A DNA stretch of 64,000 nucleotides, taken from NCBI RefSeq assembly GCF_900119165.1, contig NZ_FPJG01000006.1, positions 2,232,001-2,296,000 on the forward strand, read 5' to 3'. The translations under genes and the position numbers were made by a program. The DNA is from Amycolatopsis australiensis (GTDB lineage Bacteria; Actinomycetota; Actinomycetes; Mycobacteriales; Pseudonocardiaceae). Under the pieces are notes generated by a model. The model was not told where the DNA came from, did no database searches, and was given only the letters and a program-made list of their open reading frames with translations. Shown in pieces: positions 45,981-54,062 of this stretch (the stretch's first letter is position 1; every line of letters begins with the position of its first letter).

Positions 45981-46030
45981 CCGGTCGTGAGTGTGAACAG
46001 GGTTCTAACCCTGTTCACACTCACGACCGG
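45981..46030. repeat. Large perfect palindrome, family B, copy 2
   Basis: A 24-bp arm beginning CCGGTCGTGAGTGTGAACAG is followed by CT and then its exact complement. This 50-bp element lies just after the RHH-like gene and is probably a terminator. Its outer 20 bp match the palindrome at 21913-21958. Confidence 0.8.
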
Positions 46031-46080
46031 TCTTGGTCCGCGCGGCCGGCACCCGATAGAGTTCGTCGTGCCCACGGTCC

Positions 46081-47505
46081 GTGCCGTGGATCCGCCGTCG
46101 CACAGGGTCTTTCACGCGAAGGAAGGCGTCCACGGACGGCAGGTTCACCCGGCGGCAGCTGATCAAGGGCACGCTGGCGGTCTCACTGGTCCCCGCACTC
46201 CCGGCCCCGCCCGCGCGCCGGTACCGCGTCGACGTCCCCGTCCTCCCGTGGCCGGCGGCGAACGACATCGTCGCGAACACCACGATCCCCACCTTCCCGG
46301 ACCGCAGCTTCCCCATCACCGGCTACGGCGCGAAGAGTGACGGCAAGACCGACAACACCGCGGCCATCGGGAAGGCGATCGACGCCTGCGCCGCGGCCGG
46401 CGGCGGGCACGTGATCGTGCCCTCCGGCGGCAGCTTCCTCACCGGCGCGATCCACCTCAAGAGCAACGTCGACCTGCACCTGGAGCCGGGCGCGGTGCTG
46501 ACGTTCAGCGGGGACGCCTCGAAGTACCCGAACGTGCTGACCCGCTACGAAGGCATCGAGTGCGTCAACCGCTCGCCGATGATCTACGCCTACGGGCAGA
46601 AGAACATCGGCCTGACCGGCAAGGGCACGCTCGACGCCGCGGCCACGTCGTCGTGGAACAAGGGCAGCGACCGCGCCTACCTGGAAACGCTGGTGGCCAA
46701 GGGAACCCCGCCGGACAAGCGGGTCGTCCCGGGTTCCGGGCACACCATGCGCTCGGCGTTCGTCGAGCCGTACGCCTGCGAGAACGTGCTGATCCAGGGC
46801 GTGACGCTCAAGAACCCGATGTTCTGGCAGCTGCACCCGACGCTGTGCCGCAACGTCACGGTCGACGGCGTCACCACCGATCCCAGCACCGCGCACAGCA
46901 ACACCGACGGCTGCGACCCCGAGTCATGCGACCACGTCGTGATCGCGAACTGCGTCCTCGGCGCGCACGACGACAACATCGCGATCAAGTCCGGCCGCGA
47001 CGCCGACGGGCGCCGGGTGAACGTGCCCTGCCAGAACCTGGTCGTCGTCAACTGCGTGATGAACGGCAACTGGGGCGCGATCACCTGCGGCAGCGAGCAG
47101 ACCGGTGGGATCCGCAACGTCTACGCGTACCGGCTCACCGTCAAAGGCGACACGAAGTTCGCGCTGTACGTGAAGTCGAACACGCTGCGTGGCGGGTTCT
47201 CGGAGAACATCAACCTGGACAGCGTCAGCGGCACGTTCGCCCGCGCCTTCGTGTACGTGACCTCGACGTACAACAGCCAGACCGGCGGTTACGCCCCGTC
47301 GTTCGGGCCGTTCACGATCAGCAACTGCGCGAGCACGAAGGTCGCGGGCAAGACCTTCGACGTCAGCGGGCTGCCGAACGCCCACGTGCACGGGCTCGCC
47401 GTGACGAACTGCGCGTTCGCCGGTGTGTCCGACACCTCGAACACGCTGAAGTACGTGGACAACGCCCGGTTCACGAACGTGACGGTCAACGGCAGGCCGA
47501 TCTGA
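46081..47505 (+). CDS. GH28 polygalacturonase, Tat-exported
   Basis: This 474-residue enzyme has a twin-arginine-type signal (GRFTRRQLIKGTLAVSLVPAL) and then a right-handed beta-helix of glycoside hydrolase family 28. Catalytic aspartates are in SNTDGCDPESC and LGAHDDNIAIKSGRD; the CGSEQTGGIRNV segment is typical of exo-acting members. GYGAKSDGKTDNTAAIGKAI is the family N-terminal motif. It would cut galacturonan (pectin) outside the cell. No other pectin gene is nearby. The GTG start lacks a good ribosome binding site, and the true start could lie a few codons downstream. Confidence 0.88.
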   Translation: MPWIRRRTGSFTRRKASTDGRFTRRQLIKGTLAVSLVPALPAPPARRYRVDVPVLPWPAANDIVANTTIPTFPDRSFPITGYGAKSDGKTDNTAAIGKAIDACAAAGGGHVIVPSGGSFLTGAIHLKSNVDLHLEPGAVLTFSGDASKYPNVLTRYEGIECVNRSPMIYAYGQKNIGLTGKGTLDAAATSSWNKGSDRAYLETLVAKGTPPDKRVVPGSGHTMRSAFVEPYACENVLIQGVTLKNPMFWQLHPTLCRNVTVDGVTTDPSTAHSNTDGCDPESCDHVVIANCVLGAHDDNIAIKSGRDADGRRVNVPCQNLVVVNCVMNGNWGAITCGSEQTGGIRNVYAYRLTVKGDTKFALYVKSNTLRGGFSENINLDSVSGTFARAFVYVTSTYNSQTGGYAPSFGPFTISNCASTKVAGKTFDVSGLPNAHVHGLAVTNCAFAGVSDTSNTLKYVDNARFTNVTVNGRPI

Positions 47506-47527
47506 ACCTGCGGGATCGGCGCGGCTG

Positions 47528-47563
47528 CGGCAGGCTTACTACCAACGAGTAGGAAGCCTGCCG
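47528..47563. promoter_or_regulatory. Operator-like palindrome before the acyl-CoA dehydrogenase gene
   Basis: CGGCAGGCTT and AAGCCTGCCG are perfect outer arms, and CTAC/GTAG pairs continue inside, leaving TACTACCAACGAGTA at the core. It ends 22 bp before the GTG start. The TACT...AGTA core resembles TetR-family sites of lipid genes. Confidence 0.5.
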
Positions 47564-47585
47564 TTCGTCCTTTCCGGAGGTAGCC

Positions 47586-49475
47586 GTGGACGTCCCCGAA
47601 GTGCCCTCGAAGGTGGATCCGGACGCGCTGACCAACGTCCTCGACGGCCGCTGGGCCGACCTGCGGCGCGCGGTGCGGGCCCAGATGACCGGCACGGAGT
47701 TCCGGGACCCGGTGGACCTGGACGTCGAGGCCCACCGCGCCCAGGTGCTCGACCAGCTGCGCGCGCTCGCCGCGACCGACCGGCCCGCGCTGGGCTTCGA
47801 CCCGGCCTACGGCGGCGGGGGCGATGTCGGCGGCTCGGTGACGTCGTTCGAGCTGCTCGGTTACGGCGACCTGTCGCTGATGGTGAAGGCCGGTGTCCAA
47901 TGGGGACTGTTCGGCGGCGCCGTCCAGCTGCTGGGCACCGAGCGGCACCACGAGAAGTACCTGCGCGAGATCATGAACCTCGACCTGCTCGGCTGCTTCG
48001 CGATGACCGAGCACGGTCACGGCTCCGACGTCCAGCACCTCTGCACGACGGCGACCTATGTGGACGGTGGCTTCGTCGTGCACACGCCGGACGCCATGGC
48101 GCAGAAGGAATACATCGGCAACGCGGCCCGCGACGGCCGGATGGCGGTGGTGTTCGCCCAGCTCGTCACGGGCGGGGAGTCGCGCGGCGTGCACGCGTTC
48201 CTGGTGCCGATCCGCGACGCGGAAGGCAACCCGATGCCGGGGGTGTCCATCGAGGACTGCGGTCCGAAGGCAGGCCTCAACGGCGTCGACAACGGACGGT
48301 TGAGCTTCGACCACGTCCGGATTCCCCGCGAGGCCCTGTTGAACCGCTTCGGTGACGTCGCCGAGGACGGGACGTATTCCAGCCCGATCGAGAGCGACAG
48401 CCGCCGGTTCTTCACGATGCTGGGCACGCTGATCCGCGGCCGGGTGAGCGTCGCCGGCAGCGCGGGCAGCGCGACGAAACGCGCGCTGGCGCTGGCGATC
48501 CGCTACGGCGAGCAACGGCGTCAGTTCATGACGCCGGACGGCGACGAGGTCGTCATCCTCGACTACCTGGCCCACCAGCGGAAGCTCCTGCCGGCGCTGG
48601 CGAAGACGTACGCGCTGCACTTCGCGCAGGAGGAGCTGGTGTCGAAGCTGCACGACATCGACTCGTCGGCGCCCGAAGAGGAGCAGCGCGAGCTGGAGTC
48701 GCGGGCCGCCGGGCTGAAGGCGGTCGCGACGTGGCACGCGACGTCGACGATCCAGGCGGCGCGCGAAGCGTGCGGTGGCGCGGGCTACCTGTCGGAGAAC
48801 CTGCTGCCCGGGCTGAAGGCCGACACCGACGTCTTCACGACGTTCGAAGGCGACAACACGGTGTTGCTGCAGCTGGTCGCGAAGGGCCTGCTGACCAGCT
48901 ACAAGCACGACTTCGAGGACCTTTCGCCGCTGGCGACGGCGCGATTCTTCGCCGAGCAGGTGGTCAGCACGGTCCTGGAGCGCACGTCGGCGCGCAAGGC
49001 CGTCGAGTCGCTGACCGTGGGCTCCGACTCGGACGTTTTCTTCCGCCGCGAGTGGCAGCTGCGGCTGTTCGAGGACCGCGAGGAACACGTCGTGGAAGGG
49101 GTGGCGAAGCGTCTGCGCAAGGCGGCCTCCGACCCGTTCGGGGTGTTCAACTCGGCGCAGGACCACGTGCTGCGCGCCGGCCGGGTGCACGTGGAGCGGC
49201 TGGTGCTGGAGGCGTTCACGGCGGCCGTCGAGCGGTGCGAAGACCCGGACGCCCGCACGCTGCTGGAGCGCGTCTGCGACCTGTACGCGCTGTCGGCGAT
49301 CGAAGAGGATCTGGCGTGGTTCCTGGGCCACGGCCGCCTGACGGCGTCGCGCGCGAAGGCCGTGACGGCGGCGGTGAACAGCCTGTGCTCCCAGCTGCGG
49401 CCGCACGCGCGGGCGCTGGTGGACGCGTTCGCCATCCCGGAGCAGTTCCTGGCGGCGCCGATGCTGCGGTCCTGA
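47586..49475 (+). CDS. Acyl-CoA dehydrogenase / oxidase-type flavoprotein
   Basis: This 629-residue flavoenzyme is of the long acyl-CoA oxidase-like type. Visible signatures are LLGCFAMTEHGHGSDVQHL (first ACAD motif), GVDNGRLSFDHVRIPREALL (substrate loop), the Arg/Gln FAD region RYGEQRRQFM, and ACGGAGYLSENLLPGLKAD with TTFEGDNTVLLQLVAKGLL. It oxidises fatty acyl-CoA to the enoyl-CoA; chain length cannot be told. The C-terminal extension of about 170 residues is normal for this subgroup. The GTG start has GGAGG 4-5 nt upstream. A TACT/AGTA palindrome overlaps the promoter, so fatty-acid-responsive control is likely, by inference. Confidence 0.88.
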   Translation: MDVPEVPSKVDPDALTNVLDGRWADLRRAVRAQMTGTEFRDPVDLDVEAHRAQVLDQLRALAATDRPALGFDPAYGGGGDVGGSVTSFELLGYGDLSLMVKAGVQWGLFGGAVQLLGTERHHEKYLREIMNLDLLGCFAMTEHGHGSDVQHLCTTATYVDGGFVVHTPDAMAQKEYIGNAARDGRMAVVFAQLVTGGESRGVHAFLVPIRDAEGNPMPGVSIEDCGPKAGLNGVDNGRLSFDHVRIPREALLNRFGDVAEDGTYSSPIESDSRRFFTMLGTLIRGRVSVAGSAGSATKRALALAIRYGEQRRQFMTPDGDEVVILDYLAHQRKLLPALAKTYALHFAQEELVSKLHDIDSSAPEEEQRELESRAAGLKAVATWHATSTIQAAREACGGAGYLSENLLPGLKADTDVFTTFEGDNTVLLQLVAKGLLTSYKHDFEDLSPLATARFFAEQVVSTVLERTSARKAVESLTVGSDSDVFFRREWQLRLFEDREEHVVEGVAKRLRKAASDPFGVFNSAQDHVLRAGRVHVERLVLEAFTAAVERCEDPDARTLLERVCDLYALSAIEEDLAWFLGHGRLTASRAKAVTAAVNSLCSQLRPHARALVDAFAIPEQFLAAPMLRS

Positions 49476-49542
49476 GCGGACGGTCCTTCGGGTGGACGTC
49501 TACAGTGGCGCGTCCGCTTCCCGTCTCCCCGAAGGACTCCCC

Positions 49543-49998
49543 GTGGGCGCACGCCGTGAAAGACGCTTGCTCGAAACCGCCGCACCGATGCTGCAACCGG
49601 GCGAAACGCCCGAAGTGATCGCCATGGCGAAGGTGGGCTCGCTGCGGAAGGTGATGGGTGAGCACTTCGCGCTGAGCATTGCGACGGCGGTGCTCAGCGG
49701 TGGGACGATGTTCTCGCTCACGGCCCAGCGCGAGCTCTACCTGCTGCTGACCGACCGTCAGCTGCTGTTCTTCGAGGCCGACCCGTACACCGGCGGCCCG
49801 GGCAAGGCGCTGTTCGGCGTGCCGCGCACGCACGTCGCGATCACCGAGCCGACGTCCGGGTTCCTGGTGAAGTTCGAGCTGTTCGTCCACGGCTGGGACC
49901 AGGCCATGACGTTGTCGATGCCGCCGCTTCCGCCCTCGCTGCGGAAGAAGGGCCTGCGCCTGGTCGCCGCGCTGCCGCGGGTGCCTGCCGCGGCCTGA
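49543..49998 (+). CDS. Conserved hypothetical, PH-like
   Basis: This 151-residue soluble protein has the pattern of a small beta barrel (VIAMAKVGSLRKVMGEHFAL; YLLLTDRQLLFFEADP; VPRTHVAITEPTSGFLVKFE), which resembles bacterial PH-like domains. I do not recognise a named family. GTG at 49543 was chosen over a GTG/ATG-like start 51 bp upstream because GAAGGA lies 5-6 nt before it. It follows the acyl-CoA dehydrogenase after 67 bp. A strong hairpin follows the stop. Confidence 0.6.
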   Translation: MGARRERRLLETAAPMLQPGETPEVIAMAKVGSLRKVMGEHFALSIATAVLSGGTMFSLTAQRELYLLLTDRQLLFFEADPYTGGPGKALFGVPRTHVAITEPTSGFLVKFELFVHGWDQAMTLSMPPLPPSLRKKGLRLVAALPRVPAAA

Positions 49999-50005
49999 CC
50001 CCCAG

Positions 50006-50038
50006 GGGGTGGCCGGCTGTCGGGGAGCCGGCCACCCC
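50006..50038. terminator. Bidirectional hairpin
   Basis: GGGGTGGCCGGCT and AGCCGGCCACCCC form a perfect 13-bp stem with a 7-nt loop between two convergent genes. Confidence 0.7.
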
Positions 50039-50044
50039 GGGCCG

Positions 50045-50806
50045 TCAGGACCTGCGGCGCTTGCCGTCGTCGTCGGTGACTTCGAACTGCTCCTTGCGGA
50101 CCTTGCCGGAGACGGTCTGCTCGTCGGTGACCGTCTCGGTCCGCAGCCGCGCCCGCTCCACCGGCACGGATTCCTTGCGCACCACGGGTTTCTCGGCGTG
50201 GAGGACGACGTCCTGCTCGGCCTCACCGATCTCGGCCCCGCCCCGGCCGTCCTTGATCGGCTCGCGTTCGATGCGCACTTCCTCGTGCCGCACCGGAACG
50301 GTGACCTGCTGCTCTTCGGTGACGACGTACTTGCGCAGGCGCACGCGCCCGGTTTCGACCTGCTCGGTGCCGACGTTCAGCCGCTCCTCGGAGCGGGTCA
50401 TGGCCTCGGGCTTGCCGCGGCCGCCGCCCATCGCGGGATCGCGGCGCTGCGACCGTTCGCCGGTCCGGCCCGCCATCCGCCCGTCGGGGGAGGTCCGCGG
50501 CATCGGCAGGCCGTAGTGCCGGTAGAGCTGCGCGCTCTCCTCCGGAGACAGGTGGCCGTCGGCGTCGATGCGCGGCGCGTCGGTGACGGCTTCCTTGTCG
50601 ACCTGGACGTGCACGCCGTCCTTGTCGGTGTGCGCGCCGGAGAGCGGGACAAAGCTCTCCTTGGTGCCGAACAGGCCGGTCTTGACGGTGATCCACTCCG
50701 GCTGGTGCGTGGCGTCGGCGAGGTAGACGTTGCCGACCTTCCCGAGCTTGTTGCCAGCCGGGTCGACAACGGCGCTGTCGATGAGCTCTTGGGGCTGCAT
50801 GGTCAT
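50045..50806 (-). CDS. PRC-barrel and DUF2382 (YsnF/AvaK-type) stress protein
   Basis: This 253-residue protein has an N-terminal PRC barrel (ELIDSAVVDPAGNKLGKVGN, then WITVKTGLFGTKESFVPL) and a C-terminal DUF2382 domain (RSEERLNVGTEQVETGRVRL, then VPVRHEEVRIEREPI and VERARLRTETVTDEQ). Proteins of this type occur in general stress regulons of actinobacteria; their biochemical role is unknown. The start at 50806 has AAAGGAG 5 nt upstream. The 289 bp to the next gene hold no gene that I can support. Confidence 0.82.
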   Translation of the reverse strand: MTMQPQELIDSAVVDPAGNKLGKVGNVYLADATHQPEWITVKTGLFGTKESFVPLSGAHTDKDGVHVQVDKEAVTDAPRIDADGHLSPEESAQLYRHYGLPMPRTSPDGRMAGRTGERSQRRDPAMGGGRGKPEAMTRSEERLNVGTEQVETGRVRLRKYVVTEEQQVTVPVRHEEVRIEREPIKDGRGGAEIGEAEQDVVLHAEKPVVRKESVPVERARLRTETVTDEQTVSGKVRKEQFEVTDDDGKRRRS

Positions 50807-51010
50807 GGCCGCTCCTTTCGCACGTTGGGTCCGTACGGCCACCGTCGGACGCGCCGGTGATCACGGCAACCGTCGTGGTGTCCCCGTGGGTGACCCCGGA
50901 AAGTGGTGGTTTGAAGCGCGGCCCGCTGGCGAGGACCGGGGTGGCCGCCCAGGTGGTGCGGGGTGCCGCCGCCGTGATCGAAGACGTGGGTGATGCCGCG
51001 AAGGTGTATA

Positions 51011-51026
51011 TGTGACCGGCGCCACA
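51011..51026. promoter_or_regulatory. CRP-like site
   Basis: TGTGA-CCGGCG-CCACA is one mismatch from the TGTGA-N6-TCACA pattern of CRP/GlxR proteins. It lies 70 bp before the AhpD-like gene. Support is weak. Confidence 0.25.
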
Positions 51027-51095
51027 TTTCGGGCTGTCACAACGCCGCCGCGGACCTCGTCAAGGGGGTGAAGCAAGCGACGGAAGGAAACAGCG

Positions 51096-51569
51096 ATGGA
51101 AGCGCGTCTCAACGTGTTCGAGAACGAGGTCACGACGAAGTTCTTCAAGCGCCTGATCGCGGCGTCCCGCCCGATCGAGGAGTCGACGCTGCCGAAGGCG
51201 ACGCAGGAGCTGGTGAAGATCCGCGCGAGCCAGATCAACGGCTGCGGAATGTGCCTGGACATGCACACGAAGGACGCGGCGGCGGCGGGCGAGACGGCGG
51301 TCCGCCTGGCGATGGTGGCGGCGTGGCGCGAAGCGGTGGTGTTCACGGAGGCGGAGCGCGCGGCCCTGGCGCTGACCGAGGAGGGAACCCGCCTGGCGGA
51401 CGCCCACACGGGAGTCAGCGACGAGACGTGGGCCCAGGTCCGCAAGCACTTCGACGAGGACCAGATCGGCGCGCTGGTCTGCCTGATCGCGGAGATCAAC
51501 GCGTGGAACCGCTTGAACGTGATCGTCCGCAACCCGGCGGGCGAGTACCAGCCGGGAATGTTCGGCTGA
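51096..51569 (+). CDS. Carboxymuconolactone decarboxylase / AhpD-family protein
   Basis: This 157-residue helical protein has the AhpD-type redox motif CxxC with its downstream histidine (INGCGMCLDMHTKDA at about residues 46-60). Such proteins reduce peroxidase partners or act as alkylhydroperoxidases. KATQELVKIRASQ and FDEDQIGALVCLIAEINAWN complete the fold. The ATG has GGAAGGAAA upstream. No partner peroxiredoxin is adjacent. A hairpin separates it from the convergent hemolysin III gene. Confidence 0.85.
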   Translation: MEARLNVFENEVTTKFFKRLIAASRPIEESTLPKATQELVKIRASQINGCGMCLDMHTKDAAAAGETAVRLAMVAAWREAVVFTEAERAALALTEEGTRLADAHTGVSDETWAQVRKHFDEDQIGALVCLIAEINAWNRLNVIVRNPAGEYQPGMFG

Positions 51570-51576
51570 GGTACGT

Positions 51577-51613
51577 GGGGCTTCGTTCGCCGGGGGTGTG
51601 CGAGCGAAGCCCC
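51577..51613. terminator. Bidirectional hairpin between convergent genes
   Basis: GGGGCTTCGTTCGC pairs with GCGAGCGAAGCCCC-type sequence over about 14 bp including one G-T pair, followed by TTT. It lies between the AhpD-like and hemolysin III genes. Confidence 0.65.
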
Positions 51614-51621
51614 TTTCCGGC

Positions 51622-52299
51622 TCAGGCGTACATGGCCAGCCAGATCGCGATGTAGTGCGAAATCGCCGCCAAAACGGTGCAGGCGTGGAAAAACTCGTGG
51701 TACCCGAACGTGTCGGGCCAGTAGTTCGGCCATTTCACGGCATAGAACACCGCGCCGAGCGTGTAGAACAGCCCGCCGACGCACAGCAGCACCAGCGCCG
51801 CGATTCCGGCGTGCGTTGCCAGCTCCGGGAAGACGAACACCGCCACCCAGCCCAGCGCTATGTAGATCGGCACCCCCACCCAGCGGGGTGCGTGCGGCCA
51901 CAGCATCTTCAGTGCCACGCCCAGGATCGCGCCGCCCCAGACGATCGACAGGATCACGTAGCCCGTCGGCTTGGACATCGCCAGCAGGGTGAACGGCGTG
52001 TACGTGCCCGCGATGAACAGGAAGATCATCGAGTGGTCCGCGCGCTTCATCCACTTGTACCCGCGGGGGCTCCACAGGTGACGGTGGTACAGCGCGCTCA
52101 CGCCGAACACGCCCATCACCGTCAGGCCGTAGACCGAGGTCGCCAGTGTCGCGAGCGGGGACACTGTGGACGCCGCCAGCGCGATCAGCGTCGCCGCCGC
52201 CACCAGGGCGCCGAAGAACGTCCAGAAGTGGATGTGGCCCCGCAGCCGTGGGCGGAGGTCCACTACGGGCTCGGGTGGTTCCGTCTTCAGGCTCACCAT
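51622..52299 (-). CDS. Hemolysin III / TrhA-family membrane protein
   Basis: This 225-residue protein has seven membrane helices and the PAQR/hemolysin III signatures SALYHRHLWSPRGYKWMKRA, DHSMIFLFIAGTYTPFTLL and FGYHEFFHACTVLAAISHYI. Serine, histidine and aspartate residues in these segments bind a metal in relatives. The bacterial family adjusts membrane fluidity; the name hemolysin is historical. It corresponds in position to Rv1085c and is divergent from the prenyl transferase gene, as in mycobacteria. Confidence 0.88.
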   Translation of the reverse strand: MVSLKTEPPEPVVDLRPRLRGHIHFWTFFGALVAAATLIALAASTVSPLATLATSVYGLTVMGVFGVSALYHRHLWSPRGYKWMKRADHSMIFLFIAGTYTPFTLLAMSKPTGYVILSIVWGGAILGVALKMLWPHAPRWVGVPIYIALGWVAVFVFPELATHAGIAALVLLCVGGLFYTLGAVFYAVKWPNYWPDTFGYHEFFHACTVLAAISHYIAIWLAMYA

Positions 52300-52381
52300 T
52301 CCAGGTTACGGGACCGTAGGTTTTCCGGCACTGCTCAAGGCGAGTCACGCGCCTCACACCGGGTGCGTACTCTTCCTGGAC

Positions 52382-53158
52382 GTGAGTGTTCGCTCCTTCT
52401 TGTCCGACGTCGTGTACAGCGCCTACGGCAGGCGCCTGATCCAGCAGGCGGCCGGCCGGCATCCCCGGCACATCGCCATCATGCTCGACGGCAACCGCCG
52501 TTGGGCCCGCGAAGCGGGCTTCACGGACGTTTCGGACGGCCACCGCGCCGGGGCGAAGAAGATCGCGGACTTCCTGAGCTGGTGCCAGGAGGCCGACGTC
52601 GAGGTCGTCACGATGTGGCTGCTCTCGACCGACAACCTCAACCGGGACCCCGACGAGCTCACGCCGCTGCTGAAGATCATCACCGACGTCACCGACGAGC
52701 TCGCCGCCCCCGGCACGCCCTGGCGGCTGCGGATCGTCGGTGCGCTCGACCTGCTGCCCGCCGACGTCGCCAAGCGCCTCAGCGAAGCCGCGGCGCGGAC
52801 CGAGGGGCGGACCGGGATGGAGGTCAACGTCGCGGTGGGTTACGGCGGACGCCAGGAAATCGCGGACGCCGTGCGCAAGCTGCTGCTCCAGCACGCCGAC
52901 GAAGGCACGTCCATTCACGAGCTGGCGAAAATCCTCGACGTCGACCACATCTCGGAGCACCTCTACACGTCCGGGCAGCCGGATCCGGACCTCATCATCC
53001 GCACTTCCGGTGAGCAACGGCTTTCCGGATTCCTGCTCTGGCAGTCCGCGCATTCGGAATTCTGGTTCACCGAGGCGTATTGGCCGGCCTTCCGCCGCGT
53101 CGACTTCCTGCGTGCCATCCGTGACTACGCCTGGCGGCACCGCCGGTTCGGGGCCTGA
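52382..53158 (+). CDS. Short-chain cis-prenyl transferase (isoprenyl diphosphate synthase)
   Basis: This 258-residue cytoplasmic enzyme is a cis-prenyl transferase with HIAIMLDGNRRWAREAGF (catalytic aspartate), DGHRAGAKKI, VAVGYGGRQEIADAV and the C-terminal PDLIIRTSGEQRLSGFLLWQ. The mycobacterial counterpart Rv1086 makes Z,E-farnesyl diphosphate, the precursor for decaprenyl phosphate; a similar product is likely. The GTG start fits the length of Rv1086; no Shine-Dalgarno sequence is present, but TACTCT lies 8 nt upstream. A strong hairpin follows the stop. Confidence 0.9.
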   Translation: MSVRSFLSDVVYSAYGRRLIQQAAGRHPRHIAIMLDGNRRWAREAGFTDVSDGHRAGAKKIADFLSWCQEADVEVVTMWLLSTDNLNRDPDELTPLLKIITDVTDELAAPGTPWRLRIVGALDLLPADVAKRLSEAAARTEGRTGMEVNVAVGYGGRQEIADAVRKLLLQHADEGTSIHELAKILDVDHISEHLYTSGQPDPDLIIRTSGEQRLSGFLLWQSAHSEFWFTEAYWPAFRRVDFLRAIRDYAWRHRRFGA

Positions 53159-53169
53159 ACACGCCGAAA

Positions 53170-53193
53170 GGCCCCGGAGCGCACTCCGGGGCC
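53170..53193. terminator. Bidirectional hairpin
   Basis: GGCCCCGGAG and CTCCGGGGCC form a perfect 10-bp stem with a CGCA loop between the prenyl transferase gene and a convergent small gene. Confidence 0.7.
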
Positions 53194-53206
53194 CTTCGCC
53201 GACGGC

Positions 53207-53455
53207 TCAGTGGTGGTGGTGCTCCAGCGAGTGCAGCACCAGGGCCGGGGTCAGTGCGACGCCGGTGTAGGCGCCCGCGACCAGGGAGGCCGCACCATAG
53301 CCCAGGGCGCCGCCGCCTTCGATGAACGTCGCGTACGCGTCGCCGAACGTCGGGTCCGGGGTGCCCGTCGTGTCGCCCGTCGCGGCGAACGCGGTGCTGC
53401 CGACCATCATGAGACCCGCGGCGGTGGCCGCGACGAAACCAGCCTTCTTCAGCAC
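53207..53455 (-). CDS. Small secreted or membrane protein ending in HHHH
   Basis: This 82-residue protein has a signal peptide (KKAGFVAATAAGLMMVGSTA then FAATG) and a mature part of about 57 residues with a hydrophobic glycine/alanine-rich segment (GALGYGAASLVAGAYTGVAL). The last seven residues are SLEHHHH, which could bind metal. I do not recognise the family. The GTG start has TAGGAG 8 nt upstream. It stands alone, with over 600 bp to the next gene upstream. Confidence 0.65.
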   Translation of the reverse strand: MLKKAGFVAATAAGLMMVGSTAFAATGDTTGTPDPTFGDAYATFIEGGGALGYGAASLVAGAYTGVALTPALVLHSLEHHHH

Positions 53456-54062
53456 TTCGCACACTCCTAGGTAGAACTGGTGAATACGGGCACCGGATGT
53501 CCGGTGGTGTGTTCCCGCAGGCAGGAAATTACTCGTTGACCTGGGCTGCCGAGGGGTGAGTAAGCCCATTGTGTGAGCCCTGTGCAGGCGCTTTCACCCG
53601 GCCCGGTGGGGAAAACTGCGGCGGAGAACCGGACGTGGTAAAAGCCGTTCAGTCGATCTTGTGAATACGACCGGTCACAATTCTCATCAAGATCATTCCG
53701 GTGGGGGCGCGTCGATCGGGGAGTCGATCACTCGCCGTGACCGTAACGGTGTGTCGATGTCGGCCGACCGACGGTGAGGTGACGATCTGGCGAATCACCG
53801 TGTTGGCTCCCTGCGCGATCCCGCATTCGTGGGTACCTTCCGAGATGAGGGCACGCGTTCCGTGCGGGTCCTCGCGGGAGGCCCTGGTCGTGACGGTGAT
53901 CGAGGGGGCGGCTCAGCCGCCCACGAGACGCACGAGGGGGCCGGCACCCGGCCCTCGCGGCCGCGTCACCTGACCCAGGTCAGGAGAACGGTCCAGCCAG
54001 GGAGGTGCCCGGCCCAGCGAGTGCGGGCGTGAGGTGCACACGCCCTCGAGGGAGATGCCGTC
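53456..54062. other. Long intergenic region and phoH2 leader (607 bp)
   Basis: No gene here is convincing. The part next to phoH2 holds several small dyads, such as CCTGA-CCCAGG-TCAGG and GGCGTG...CACGCC (54027-54046). It also contains a ten-codon frame (54034-54066) that ends in a GTGA overlap with the phoH2 start. A structured or translated leader controlling phoH2 is possible. Confidence 0.45.

Noticed and set aside
53207..53230. Vector-derived His-tag contamination
   Set aside because: The LEHHHH end lies in a native gene with signal peptide, ribosome binding site and genomic flanks; only four histidines are present.
53829..54032. 67-codon frame upstream of phoH2 as a phoAT gene
   Set aside because: It does not overlap or couple to phoH2, has no ribosome binding site, and its composition looks non-coding.
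53570..54062. c-di-AMP (ydaO) or other riboswitch before phoH2
   Set aside because: Several hairpins exist, but I could not match the conserved core of any riboswitch I know.
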